Shown in pieces: positions 43,502 through 51,851 of a DNA stretch of 64,000 bases (position 1 is the first letter of the stretch; each line of letters begins with the position of its first letter). The position numbers and the translations under genes are program-made. The notes below the pieces were generated by a model that ran no database searches, was not told where the DNA came from, and saw nothing but the letters and a program-made list of their open reading frames with translations. The DNA comes from Planctomycetales bacterium. GTDB lineage: Bacteria > 4484-113. The DNA lies in NCBI GenBank assembly GCA_030606285.1, contig JAUWGS010000006.1, forward strand, positions 62,001 through 126,000, written 5' to 3'.

Positions 43502-43879
43502 CTAGCCGGCCTCTTTGTCCATCGCGTCGTAGTCGGCTTCGGACATCAGGGCATCAAGCTGCGAGGGATCGGACAGTTTGGCTTTGATGAACCAGCCGTC
43601 TCCCTGAGGGTCGGCGTTCACTTTCTCCGGCTCGTCGGCAAGCGCTTCGTTGACCGCCGTAACTTGAAAGTCAACCGGCGCGTAGACGTCGGACACGGCC
43701 TTCACCGACTCGACGGTGCCAAAGCGCTCTCCCTGGGCGATGGTAGCCCCGACGTCCGGCAGCTCCACGAACGTGATGTCCCCGAGTTCCTGGGCGGCAA
43801 ACTCGGAGATGCCGACCCGGTACTCGCCGTCAACCTCCGCGATGTACTCATGGGTCTTTTGAAACCAGAAAGTTGCCAC
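43502..43879 (-). CDS. gcvH: Glycine cleavage system H protein
   Basis: 125 residues, standard. The lipoyl-lysine is in FGTVESVKAVSDVYAPVD; the family signature EYRVGISEFAAQELGDITFV follows the start. It carries the aminomethyl group between P- and T-proteins on a lipoyl arm. 10 nt separate it from gcvT. Confidence 0.97.
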   Translation of the reverse strand: MATFWFQKTHEYIAEVDGEYRVGISEFAAQELGDITFVELPDVGATIAQGERFGTVESVKAVSDVYAPVDFQVTAVNEALADEPEKVNADPQGDGWFIKAKLSDPSQLDALMSEADYDAMDKEAG

Positions 43880-43889
43880 TTCGTTCTCC

Positions 43890-45005
43890 TCAGTATTTGT
43901 GTTCGAACAACCGATGCCTGATGAACGGTGGTTTCACCGCCGTTGCAGGAACCTGCTTCTTTCGCACCTCAACGGTGAGTTCGCGTCCGGCTTCGCAGGC
44001 AGCCGGGCGTAAATAGCAGAACGCGATGTTTTTGTCGAGGCTGGGCGCATACGAGCCACTCGTCACAGCACCCATATCCGTGCCTTCGGCGAAGACTCTG
44101 GCGCCGGGGCGGGGACTGCCGAATTTCTTCTCCACAGTAAGCCCGAACAGCAGGCGATCGGTTCCGTCAGCCTTGTGGCGCACCAGGACGTCCTTGCCCA
44201 GGAAGTCCTTGTCCCATCCGACCGTCCAGGCGAGATTGGCCTCTATCACCGATGTCGTGTCGTCGAGTTCGTGGCCGTACAGGCACATTCCTGCCTCAAG
44301 GCGCAATGTATCGCGCGCGCCCAGGCCCACCGGAGTTATTCCCAGGGCAGCGCCGGCGGTCATAAGGTCGTTCCAGAGCGACTGCGCTCCGGCGTTCTGG
44401 ATGATCAGTTCGAAGCCGCGCTCGCCCGTGTAGCCTGTGATGCACAGATACGCGCGCTTTCCATCGCGCTTCACGCGCCGGAAGGTGAAGGGATGGTCGT
44501 ATGCGACGTCCTCAAACCCGGCGGCTGTCAGAACCTCTTCACAGCGCGGGCCCTGAACTGCGATGAGCGAGTAATTATCCGACGAGTTCTTCAGCTCCAC
44601 GCCGAAATCGTTGTGCCTGTTGACCCACTCCCAGTCCTTGTCGATATTCGAGGCGTTGACGACCATCATGTAGTATTCGGGATTGATCTGGTAGACGAGC
44701 AGGTCGTCCACCACGCCACCTTCGGGTGTGGGGAAGAGCGTGTACTGCACGCCGCCGTTGCCGATCTTGCGGACATCATTGCAGGTGACATGCTGGACGA
44801 AATCAAACGCGCTTTCGCCCTTTATAAAGAACTCTCCCATGTGTGTGAGATCGAATATACCGACGTCGTTGCGTACAGCCAGGTGCTCTTTCACGATACC
44901 GGTGGGATACCATACCGGCATCATATATCCCGCGAAGTCCACCATCTTCGCGCCGAGTTTGACGTGTGTGTCGTAGAGTGGTGTCCTCTTGGCCGCGTCT
45001 TCCAT
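43890..45005 (-). CDS. gcvT: Aminomethyltransferase (glycine cleavage T protein)
   Basis: 371 residues. Conserved: RTPLYDTHVKLGAKMVDFAG, MPVWYPTGIVKEHLAVRNDV, GIFDLTHMGEFFIKG, GGVVDDLLVYQ (tetrahydrofolate site), YTGERGFELII and LGARDTLRLEAGMCLYGHEL. It releases ammonia from the aminomethyl-lipoyl group and forms methylene-THF. The ATG shares its last base with the end of the upstream transglycosylase gene. No glycine riboswitch precedes it, as it lies inside a longer operon. Confidence 0.97.
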   Translation of the reverse strand: MEDAAKRTPLYDTHVKLGAKMVDFAGYMMPVWYPTGIVKEHLAVRNDVGIFDLTHMGEFFIKGESAFDFVQHVTCNDVRKIGNGGVQYTLFPTPEGGVVDDLLVYQINPEYYMMVVNASNIDKDWEWVNRHNDFGVELKNSSDNYSLIAVQGPRCEEVLTAAGFEDVAYDHPFTFRRVKRDGKRAYLCITGYTGERGFELIIQNAGAQSLWNDLMTAGAALGITPVGLGARDTLRLEAGMCLYGHELDDTTSVIEANLAWTVGWDKDFLGKDVLVRHKADGTDRLLFGLTVEKKFGSPRPGARVFAEGTDMGAVTSGSYAPSLDKNIAFCYLRPAACEAGRELTVEVRKKQVPATAVKPPFIRHRLFEHKY

Positions 45006-46198
45006 CAGCGATTCCCTCGCAGCTCATTGTAATACTTTTTGGTGATGTGCACGAAGCTTTTCGTTTCGGAATACGGCGGAACACCCCCATACTTCCGCAC
45101 CGCCCCGGAGCCTGCGTTGTAGCTGGCAAGCACAAGATCCAGCCAGTTGCTGCGGCCTCCCCAGCGGTCAATCTCGCGTTCAAGGTACTTAACGCAAACG
45201 TACACGTTCTGGATCGGATCGAATGCGTCGCGGATGCCGTGGCTTTTTACCGTGGCCGGCATAAGCTGCGCGAGGCCCATCGCGCCCTTCTTGGAGACCG
45301 CGCGCGGCCTGAATCTCGATTCCGCTGCTATCAGCGCCATAACCAGCCGGGGATCAACCGTGTCCGTCTGCATCGAGAATGTGAGCACGCTACGGGCGAT
45401 TTTGCTGGCCTCATCGTCGGTCAGATTCGGGTTGAAGTACCGTGCAACGTCGGAGTACTGGGGTTCCACGTCATACCGCACGAGCTGCTTCGTGAGATTC
45501 GGCATCTCGTTGACGTTGAAAGGTATATCTTCTGCGCCCTTGCTGGGAAACTGCTGTATCTCCCGCAGGTAGTTCTCCTGCGCTTCCTGCTCGCTAAAGC
45601 CTTCCATCAGCGCGTACTTCTCGCCGACGCGCCGGATGAACTCAGCGACCGTATCGGTGTTGTAGTCCCGTGCGCTGTCCGCCCAGTATTCCCGCAGCGC
45701 AACCTCGGTGCTTTCCTCAGTGCGCAGCATGTCATCCAGCGTTGACAGCGCGTTAGCCAGATCGTCCGTCACCGAAGGGTAGGGGGCGCGCCCGCCGCTC
45801 TTCGTCATCAGCCGGGCGATATCCACGTTCCGCTTGCGCCCAACCGCTATGCGGTTGGTAAAAGAAGCCTCGGCGGCAACTACCGCTACTGCAAACTCGT
45901 AATTTACACCGTAACGGTAGCTTTCGTACTCTATGTCCGCCAGCACGTCGAGCACATCATTGTCCCCGAGTGTTGGCAGCGCCCACTTGACCACCTTGAA
46001 GTCAACGCTCTTAGTGTAAGCGGGAGCGGTGTCGACCGTGGCGGATGGTTCTTGTGCAAAGGTCGTGGGCGCGTACGCAAGTATCGCAGCGAGGACAAGC
46101 GGCGTCACGCTGAACATCCTCACTACTGCTGAAGTCGTGGAGCAGGTAGTTGCCCGGGGCGCAGAGGTTGCAGTCACGTTACTTCTTTTCGTGCTCAC
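45005..46198 (-). CDS. Lytic transglycosylase (SLT domain)
   Basis: 397 residues. A Ser/Thr-rich stretch is followed by a signal peptide (MFSVTPLVLAAILAYAPTTF, cleavage near AQ at about residue 50); a start at Met28 (46117) would give a conventional signal and avoid the 20-nt overlap with coaE. The C-terminal SLT domain (about residues 275-390) has ALIAAESRFRPRAVSKKGAM (catalytic Glu in AAESRF), GLAQLMPATVKSHGI and VLASYNAGSGAVRKYGGVPP. It cleaves peptidoglycan glycan strands in the envelope. The middle region (100-270) is helical and unassigned. It lies between coaE and gcvT without a gap. Confidence 0.92.
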   Translation of the reverse strand: MSTKRSNVTATSAPRATTCSTTSAVVRMFSVTPLVLAAILAYAPTTFAQEPSATVDTAPAYTKSVDFKVVKWALPTLGDNDVLDVLADIEYESYRYGVNYEFAVAVVAAEASFTNRIAVGRKRNVDIARLMTKSGGRAPYPSVTDDLANALSTLDDMLRTEESTEVALREYWADSARDYNTDTVAEFIRRVGEKYALMEGFSEQEAQENYLREIQQFPSKGAEDIPFNVNEMPNLTKQLVRYDVEPQYSDVARYFNPNLTDDEASKIARSVLTFSMQTDTVDPRLVMALIAAESRFRPRAVSKKGAMGLAQLMPATVKSHGIRDAFDPIQNVYVCVKYLEREIDRWGGRSNWLDLVLASYNAGSGAVRKYGGVPPYSETKSFVHITKKYYNELRGNR

Positions 46199-46784
46199 GC
46201 AGTGTGCGCTCCCAGGTTTCGATTACCAGCTTCTGGAACTCGCTAAGGGTACCGTCATTGCGGAGCACGTAGTCCGCGTAGGCTTCCTTTTCCCGCAGAG
46301 GCAGTTGCGCGTTTATGCGGCGGTATGCGTCCATCTCGCTGAGCCCGTAGTTCTCGTTTAACCGCTTAACCTGAAGTCGCTCCTCACTGCTTACGACCCA
46401 GATGACGTCAACCATGTCCTGGAAGTTGGCCTCGATGAGCAGAGGCGCGACCAGGGCGATGTGCGCCTTGTGCTTGCGGGCCCGCTTGATGTTGACGCGC
46501 AGTATTTCCTTGATGCGCGGATGCAGTATGCGTTCCAGCTTCACACGTTCACCGGGAGAGGAAAATACTATATTCGCCAGAGCCCGTCGATCCAGCATCC
46601 CGTAGGGCGAGAAAATCGTGCTTCCGAAGGCTTTTGCTATTGCGTCGCACGTCTCCGGCTCGTACTTGCTGACGAAATGGGCAACTTCGTCGGCGTCAAG
46701 CACCAGCACACCAGCGGTTTCGAGGGTTCTGCCCGCTTCCGATTTTCCACAGGCGATGCCCCCGGTGATACCGACAACCATCAC
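46179..46784 (-). CDS. coaE: Dephospho-CoA kinase
   Basis: 201 residues, typical CoaE. P-loop at VVGITGGIACGKSEAGRTLE, LID/CoA region around VLDADEVAHFV and the conserved LILRP-type segment in LERILHPRIKEILRVNI, plus VAPLLIEANFQDMVDVIWVV. It phosphorylates dephospho-CoA in the last step of CoA synthesis. It overlaps rpsA by 4 nt (ATGA) and the transglycosylase by 20 nt. Confidence 0.96.
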   Translation of the reverse strand: MMVVGITGGIACGKSEAGRTLETAGVLVLDADEVAHFVSKYEPETCDAIAKAFGSTIFSPYGMLDRRALANIVFSSPGERVKLERILHPRIKEILRVNIKRARKHKAHIALVAPLLIEANFQDMVDVIWVVSSEERLQVKRLNENYGLSEMDAYRRINAQLPLREKEAYADYVLRNDGTLSEFQKLVIETWERTLREHEKK

Positions 46785-48175
46785 TCTTCCTCGATGATGA
46801 GTTTACTGGTGTCGACCAGGTCTCCCAGCGTCACCTTGCCGGCGGTGGGTGTCAGGTCAACCGGCCCCTTGGGCTCAGCTTGAACCTTTGGCCCTTCCTT
46901 GTCGACTAGCAGGGCTTTGAGGGAGAGCCTGATACGTCTCCGCTTGGTGTCAATGTTAATGATCTTAGCGCTGACCGTTTCATCTACGCGGTGCTTACGC
47001 TTGGGGTGATCGATGCGGTCAAAGCTTATCTCTCCGATGGGCACGAAACCTTCGAAGATGTCGTCCAGTTTCACGACGATGCCGTTGTCCAGCAGGTGGA
47101 TTATTGCGCCTTCAACAACCTGACCCAGCTCGTACTTGGTGTGGATGTCAGCCCAGGGATCCTGTTCGCATGCCTTGATGGAAAGACCCACGCGGCGCTC
47201 ATCCACGTTAACGTTCAGCACTTTGACCTTGACCTTATCTCTCGGCTTGTATAGTTCGGATGGATGCCCAAAGCGCTTGTAGGACATCTCCGAGTTATGC
47301 ACCAGCCCGGTTATGTGGTTTGCCAGGCGCACGAACACGCCGAAGTCTGCAATCGACTCCACCGTGCCATCAAGTTCTTCGCCCGGCAGCAGCACCGATA
47401 GGGGGTCGGGGGTCGTGGCTTTCAGCGACAGCGAGACCTTCTTGCTCTCGGGATTAAGGTCAAGTATCTTGACCATCATCTTGTCGCCCTTCTTGACTAT
47501 GTCCGACGGGCGCTTGACCTGATGCCAGGCGAGTTCCGAGATGTGGAGCAGCCCCGTTATGTTGTCCGATATGCGGACAAATGCGCCATAAGGCGTAAGG
47601 CTCTCAACCTTGCCCTCAACGACCATCTCGGGCTGGAAGCGGGAGAACTCCTCCTCCAATCGCTTGGCTTGTTCCTCTCTGAGTATGATGCGGCGGGTGA
47701 ATACCAGCTTGCGCTCGCGCCGGTCCATGTCGAGGACGTAGGCTTTGTAGTTGCCGCCGAGCTCGGGCTTCTTCTCAAAGTTCGACTTGTGCACGAAACC
47801 CTCAATGACACCGAAGGCTTTGGCAATGAAGCCGTTTTTTGTGTGGGATTCGAGGGTAACGTCCAGCGGTTCGTTGTCCTTATGGCACAGGGCGAGTTTG
47901 TTCCAGGCTTCCTCGAAGTCCACCGCCCGCTTGCTCAATATGAACTCGCCTTGCGCCCGCTTGATTATCTTCACTCGAATGTCGTCGCCTACCTGTAGCC
48001 GGGGCAGGTCACTGGGGAGTATCTGATCCAGAGGAAGCACGCCTTCACTCTTGGCGCCGATGTCCACGAAAACGCCGGATTCACCGATCTGTACGATCTT
48101 TCCCGTGATGACAGCGCCCTGCTGGAGGGCCTGCGTATCCAAATCCTGATTCAGTAGTTCTTCGAATTCAACCAT
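46781..48175 (-). CDS. rpsA: 30S ribosomal protein S1
   Basis: 464 residues from the ATG at 48175 (MVEFEELLNQ), as in other S1 proteins; an in-frame extension of 19 residues upstream is not conserved. Five S1/OB repeats: GAVITGKIVQIGESGVFVDI, the less regular VTLESHTKNGFIAKAFGVIE, VEGKVESLTPYGAFVRISDN, LDGTVESIADFGVFVRLANH and VEGAIIHLLDNGIVVKLDDI. S1 binds mRNA on the small subunit and aids initiation on structured messages; it is shorter than the six-domain E. coli form. It is the first gene of the long minus-strand operon and has its own promoter. Confidence 0.95.
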   Translation of the reverse strand: MVEFEELLNQDLDTQALQQGAVITGKIVQIGESGVFVDIGAKSEGVLPLDQILPSDLPRLQVGDDIRVKIIKRAQGEFILSKRAVDFEEAWNKLALCHKDNEPLDVTLESHTKNGFIAKAFGVIEGFVHKSNFEKKPELGGNYKAYVLDMDRRERKLVFTRRIILREEQAKRLEEEFSRFQPEMVVEGKVESLTPYGAFVRISDNITGLLHISELAWHQVKRPSDIVKKGDKMMVKILDLNPESKKVSLSLKATTPDPLSVLLPGEELDGTVESIADFGVFVRLANHITGLVHNSEMSYKRFGHPSELYKPRDKVKVKVLNVNVDERRVGLSIKACEQDPWADIHTKYELGQVVEGAIIHLLDNGIVVKLDDIFEGFVPIGEISFDRIDHPKRKHRVDETVSAKIINIDTKRRRIRLSLKALLVDKEGPKVQAEPKGPVDLTPTAGKVTLGDLVDTSKLIIEEE

Positions 48176-48234
48176 CCAAAAAGTCCTGCAAGAGAATGGA
48201 AGCCGCACAACGAGCGTTCGCTCCCAAGCCATCT

Positions 48235-48263
48235 ATTCTAGCAGACCCAAAATCCTTTGTCAC
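48235..48263 (-). promoter_or_regulatory. rpsA promoter, GTGACA-17-TAGAAT
   Basis: On the minus strand GTGACA (48258-48263) and TAGAAT (48235-48240) are 17 nt apart, five of six matches to TTGACA. The resulting leader before the rpsA ATG is about 53 nt. It likely drives the whole rpsA-coaE-slt-gcv operon. Confidence 0.6.
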
Positions 48264-48400
48264 CAGCTATCCGAAGGGGATACCGGCTTGCCAGCCCTCC
48301 GCGATGAGCGGCGGATACTCGCGCTGGCCACACGGGCCGACGGGTTCCATCTGCGGCGGAGAAAACCCCAGCTTCAAGCGTAGGCACTCATGGCTTGTGT

Positions 48401-48406
48401 TATAAT
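48401..48406 (+). promoter_or_regulatory. -10 box TATAAT of the small protein gene
   Basis: TATAAT with an upstream TG ends 15 nt before the ATG at 48422. The predicted 5' leader is about 8 nt and carries no ribosome site. Confidence 0.45.
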
Positions 48407-48421
48407 CCGACCCCTGTCGTT

Positions 48422-48655
48422 ATGTGCGCACTAGTAAGCAAGGCTCGCAATCTGGTTGTGGTCTTTACGCTGAAAAGCAGCGGCAAGTCGTTTGCCGCTC
48501 GCATAGTGGATTTCGACGACGATTTCATCGAAGTTCTTGTGCGTCTGAAGGAAAACGGCGAGTACGTCCAGAAGCGCGAGGATTTCACCAATGGCGATGG
48601 TGTGATGCAGGATCGCATACTGGTAGCCATCACTGACGTCTCAACCATCGCCTAA
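48422..48655 (+). CDS. Small hypothetical beta-rich protein
   Basis: 77 residues from the ATG at 48422; the open frame runs a few codons upstream through the -10 box, which cannot be coding. It begins MCALVSKARNLVVVFTLKSS and alternates hydrophobic and polar residues (KSFAARIVDFDDDFIEVLVR), like a small beta-barrel of the Sm or SH3 type, and ends with ILVAITDVSTI. I cannot name the family; an RNA- or nucleic-acid-binding barrel is possible but unsupported. Confidence 0.6.
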   Translation: MCALVSKARNLVVVFTLKSSGKSFAARIVDFDDDFIEVLVRLKENGEYVQKREDFTNGDGVMQDRILVAITDVSTIA

Positions 48656-48669
48656 CTCACTCAGCACCC

Positions 48670-49365
48670 GTGATGTATTGCCTGCTCATCAGATGGCTTA
48701 TGGCTCTGGTCGCAATAATCAGCGTGCTGAGTCTGTTGGCGTCTGCGAAAGAAGGCCCGCAACTGGAGAAGAAGTACTCCATCAAGGGCTTTGAGCGGCT
48801 AAACTGGAATGTGCTGCCCGAAAGCCTTGCCGATAAGCAGAAGCTGGAAGAAGGAGTCTGGAGCCTGACTAACGACGGTGGCGAGTCTATGCTTCTTCTA
48901 GCACCCTATAACGAGCGAGACCTTGCGCTTGCCGCAAACATCACCTTCCCCAAGCGGGATGAGTGTAATGCGATCGGTGTGTTTGTAAGCTACGAGTACT
49001 ACGAAGACGTCGACTGGGCGTCTTACATCTTGCTCCTCATCTATCCCGATGGCACGTACAGCATCGGCCATTCGCAGAACGGCCATATGGTGCGCCAGCG
49101 GAAGGGGCGGTTCACGCTGCGCCGCAGGGAGCCTCACAAGGTCTCCTTGAAGCTAGCCAAGCTAAATGACCGGCTTTTCGTGATGCTCAACAGCTACAAG
49201 ACTCTCATTCAGGTGGGAGTGGAGCCGACGCCCGGCGGTTTTGGCTTCCTGCTCATGCCCAATTCACGGGTGGAGCTGGGTGATTTCGAGCTTTCGGTAT
49301 TCGGTGAGATTGACTACCCGTTCAGAGGACTCGATGTCATCGAGTTCTTTACATCAGGGAGCTGA
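48670..49365 (+). CDS. Exported hypothetical protein, beta-sandwich-like
   Basis: 231 residues. The start is GTG at 48670 or the ATG next to it. Residues 1-26 are a signal peptide (RWLMALVAIISVLSLLASA). The mature part looks like a jelly-roll: SMLLLAPYNERDLALAANIT, GVFVSYEYYEDVDWASYILL, KVSLKLAKLNDRLFVMLNSY and GGFGFLLMPNSRVELGDFEL. The pattern resembles the LamG/DUF1080-type sandwich (a function of sugar or surface binding in some members), but no site residues are recognised. It follows the small gene by 14 nt. Confidence 0.6.
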   Translation: MMYCLLIRWLMALVAIISVLSLLASAKEGPQLEKKYSIKGFERLNWNVLPESLADKQKLEEGVWSLTNDGGESMLLLAPYNERDLALAANITFPKRDECNAIGVFVSYEYYEDVDWASYILLLIYPDGTYSIGHSQNGHMVRQRKGRFTLRRREPHKVSLKLAKLNDRLFVMLNSYKTLIQVGVEPTPGGFGFLLMPNSRVELGDFELSVFGEIDYPFRGLDVIEFFTSGS

Positions 49366-49383
49366 TGACTGAGCCATCTGCGT

Positions 49384-50925
49384 TTACTCCTCGTGCACCA
49401 CGCGTCCGCGGTGGACGGTCGTGAGCACCGGCATTTGCTGGATGTTGCGCCCGTCGGTCTCGCGTGGCATTACGATGAAGTCGGCCTGGTAGCCAGCCGC
49501 TAGCCGGCCTTTCATTTCCCGCTCTTTTCCCACCGCCGCGCTACCCTCGGTAAATAGGCTGACAGCCTCGTCGAAGTGCAGGCTTTCCTGCCGATTCGTA
49601 TGATTGCATGCAGCGTGGATGCCCAGGCGCGGATCGAGCGGCGTAATGGGAGCATCGCTGCCGCCACCTACGACCATTCCCGCGGTAATCGCCGTACGGA
49701 GCGGGTTGGACGTGAGCGCTCTGATGCCCAGCACGGGCGAATACGCGCCGTCCTCGCCTCCCCAGAAGTGGTCGAATGCCGGCTGGATGCCCGATGCCAC
49801 ACCAAGCGCCGCCGCGCGGGCGCACTGCTGCGGAGTCCCCATGCAGAAATGGTCTATGCGCGGGCGCAGCGTGTGAAGATCGTGGTTCCTTGACAGATGC
49901 TCGTAGGCTTTCAGGCCCTGCTCGATAGCCGCGTCGCCTATTGCGTGCACGCAAAGCTGTAAATCCACAGCAGCGCACTCCTCGGCGAACGCGCGGAACT
50001 CCTCGTCGGTGAAGTAGAGCACGCCGCGATTCTCCGGGTCGTCCAGATACGGTTCGGAGAGAGCGGCGGTGCGGGCGCCGATCGCGCCGTCCAGCAGGAT
50101 GCATCCTCCGATGCGCGGCAGCCCGAGATCACGCACGAGGGCGATGTCGCGGGTGCGCGGCCAGACCTGCAGGTCCAGGTCGTCCCGCCCGGCAGCCACT
50201 TCCATCGTCACGCGGATATCTGCAGCGCGGTCGGTTCCATAGCCCACGAGGGCGTGCACTCCGCCTACTCCGAGAGCTGGTAGTGTATCCAGAAACTGAG
50301 CTAGTGTCCGGCGGCGTTCCTCCAGTGTGTACGTGTTGTATAGCGATTCGGACAGCGCTTCATAGAGACCCCCGTGTATATGCCCGGTCTTGCGCATTTT
50401 GCGGAGTTCGTCGTCGGCAACTCCTGCTGCAATCGCCTGCTCGCCCACACGCATTTGCTCCCATGCCCGCACGTTGAGCCACGCAGAATGGTGCTCGATG
50501 CTCTTCACAATCACCGCGCGGTCGGGGAAGGCGGCGTCGAGCGCTTCGTGGATGCGGCCCCTTTCTTCCGCCGTCCACGGGTTGGCGTTCAACAATCCGG
50601 CGGTTACGAAGTCGGCTGAGAAATGGGAGGAAGAGCGGATCAGATCAATGAGCTCATCCGTATTGGTGGCTTCGTGGGCGTCAATTTCCAGGAGGTATCT
50701 TGCCGCGCCGAGCACGTGCGCGTGGCTGTCAATGAACGCCGGCAGGACGAGCCGCCCGCGTGCGTCCACCACCGCAGGATCCTGCTGCAGGACGGTCTCC
50801 GCGTCGCTAACGCTGAGGCTCCGCGCTCCTGCAAAGCTCTCGCCTGAAACGGCGAGCAGTGTAAGGTCGTCGTGATCGAACATCCCGTCCGACAGGACTC
50901 CGGAGACTTCTCTGCGTGCAGTCAC
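49384..50925 (-). CDS. Amidohydrolase family protein (YtcJ-like)
   Basis: 513 residues from the GTG at 50925. The open frame runs further upstream to 51114, but that part is translated repeat sequence (GGTPRFAGGLYLITGGTPVP), so it is not the real N-terminus. A TACAAT box ends 6 nt before the GTG. Metal-site motif: VLPAFIDSHAHVLGAARYLL (HxH). Other family parts: IEHHSAWLNVRA, LWPRTRD-like LQVWPRTRDIALV, GAIGARTAALSEPYLDDPEN, VHAIGDAAIEQGLKAYEHLS (metal His), VGGGSDAPITPLDPRLGIHA (active-site Asp) and AAGYQADFIVMPRE. The family hydrolyses amides or cyclic ureas; the substrate here is unknown. Confidence 0.92.
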   Translation of the reverse strand: MTARREVSGVLSDGMFDHDDLTLLAVSGESFAGARSLSVSDAETVLQQDPAVVDARGRLVLPAFIDSHAHVLGAARYLLEIDAHEATNTDELIDLIRSSSHFSADFVTAGLLNANPWTAEERGRIHEALDAAFPDRAVIVKSIEHHSAWLNVRAWEQMRVGEQAIAAGVADDELRKMRKTGHIHGGLYEALSESLYNTYTLEERRRTLAQFLDTLPALGVGGVHALVGYGTDRAADIRVTMEVAAGRDDLDLQVWPRTRDIALVRDLGLPRIGGCILLDGAIGARTAALSEPYLDDPENRGVLYFTDEEFRAFAEECAAVDLQLCVHAIGDAAIEQGLKAYEHLSRNHDLHTLRPRIDHFCMGTPQQCARAAALGVASGIQPAFDHFWGGEDGAYSPVLGIRALTSNPLRTAITAGMVVGGGSDAPITPLDPRLGIHAACNHTNRQESLHFDEAVSLFTEGSAAVGKEREMKGRLAAGYQADFIVMPRETDGRNIQQMPVLTTVHRGRVVHEE

Positions 50926-51255
50926 ACATGGATTGTAGCGCAACCGGGCTGCCAGGTTCCGGTAAAGGGGCGGCTTGTATGCCGTCCCGCGCTCTAATCT
51001 CTTGTGTGAATTTGGATTTATTCCCGGTGGCACGGGCGTCCCGCCCGTGATTAGATATAAGCCACCGGCGAAACGCGGGGTGCCACCCGACTGATTCTCC
51101 TGTAGGGCGGTCATTTATGGCCGCCGCGATTCATCCGCACACAAGACGGCGGGGCACTGGTCCCCGCCCTACAGGAATCACATGGGCAATTCGTGAAGCT
51201 GGGCGCCTGGTGTATACTGATTTTGATCTTACGGCGCTGAACAAGCTGTACTAAG
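50926..51255. other. Intergenic region filled with repeat fragments
   Basis: After the amidohydrolase promoter (TACAAT, minus strand 50932-50937) the sequence from about 50962 to 51195 is a mosaic of repeat pieces: GGCACGGGCGTCCCGCCCGTG (51030-51050), the CCTGTAGGGCGG inverted pair, and CTGGTCCCCGCCCTACAGG. A TATACT box near 51214 may serve the next gene. No coding sequence is visible. Confidence 0.6.
51099..51175. repeat. Inverted-repeat element CCTGTAGGGCGG...CCGCCCTACAGG
   Basis: Perfect 12-bp terminal inverted repeats at 51099-51110 and 51164-51175 enclose TCATTTATGGCCGCCGCGATT, which resembles 15311-15330. The same ends occur at 36739-36794 and in insertions B and D. Confidence 0.75.
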
Positions 51256-51771
51256 GTGACTACTTTGACTGAACTAAACGGATTTGAGATTGGACTGATA
51301 GCGGCGAACCTGTTCGTCCTCATTGTCATTGTTATCTATCCGTTTTTCATACGCAAGTATCTGCGCCAAAGCGCTCACACGGTCATAAGGGAAGCTAACA
51401 CCGCGGTAGTTTTAGCGTGGCTATGGGTGCTCTTCATAATCATCTCAAATCTGGAGCTTCTTGGCGCACGGTTGATGACCGCGGAGGGTATTATAATGTC
51501 GCTTGCTCCGCAGTGGTTGATTGGCCACATACTCTTGTTCGGTGTTTTCATGGACCGCCTTCGAAAGCACGGACGCGTGTCGCTTAGGATTCTAAAATCG
51601 GGTTTGGCTATCGCAATAGCCGGAGCATTTCTGTTCGTTTCGGCGTTCTTCGGATACGCAAAGCTGCTTCTTCTGCTCGTCATGCCATTCATGTTCATAG
51701 CTATCGTTTTCAGCATTCCCAGTCTCTGGCCGCCCCGGCAACGGAAAGACTCGACTCAGAAGTCTTCGTAG
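51256..51771 (+). CDS. Hypothetical membrane protein
   Basis: 171 residues; GTG at 51256, or TTG at 51265 with AAGGTG upstream. Four to five hydrophobic segments are visible: GLIAANLFVLIVIVIYPFFI, TAVVLAWLWVLFIIIS, HILLFGVFM, LAIAIAGAFLFVSAFFGYA and LLLLVMPFMFIAIVFSI. The C-terminus is charged (RQRKDSTQKSS). No family or function is recognised. It sits alone between repeat-rich DNA and the DUF401 gene on the opposite strand. Confidence 0.55.
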   Translation: MTTLTELNGFEIGLIAANLFVLIVIVIYPFFIRKYLRQSAHTVIREANTAVVLAWLWVLFIIISNLELLGARLMTAEGIIMSLAPQWLIGHILLFGVFMDRLRKHGRVSLRILKSGLAIAIAGAFLFVSAFFGYAKLLLLLVMPFMFIAIVFSIPSLWPPRQRKDSTQKSS

Positions 51772-51851
51772 TAGTTACGGGAGCTGCTCACATAGCCGGA
51801 CTTAGCGTTGATGATAGGCTCTAGCTGCCAATTCTGGGTACGAGAGAACGA

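Noticed and set aside
45005-45060. Glycine riboswitch before gcvT
   Set aside because: gcvT starts at the last base of the transglycosylase stop, leaving no room for a leader; no aptamer-like sequence was seen upstream.
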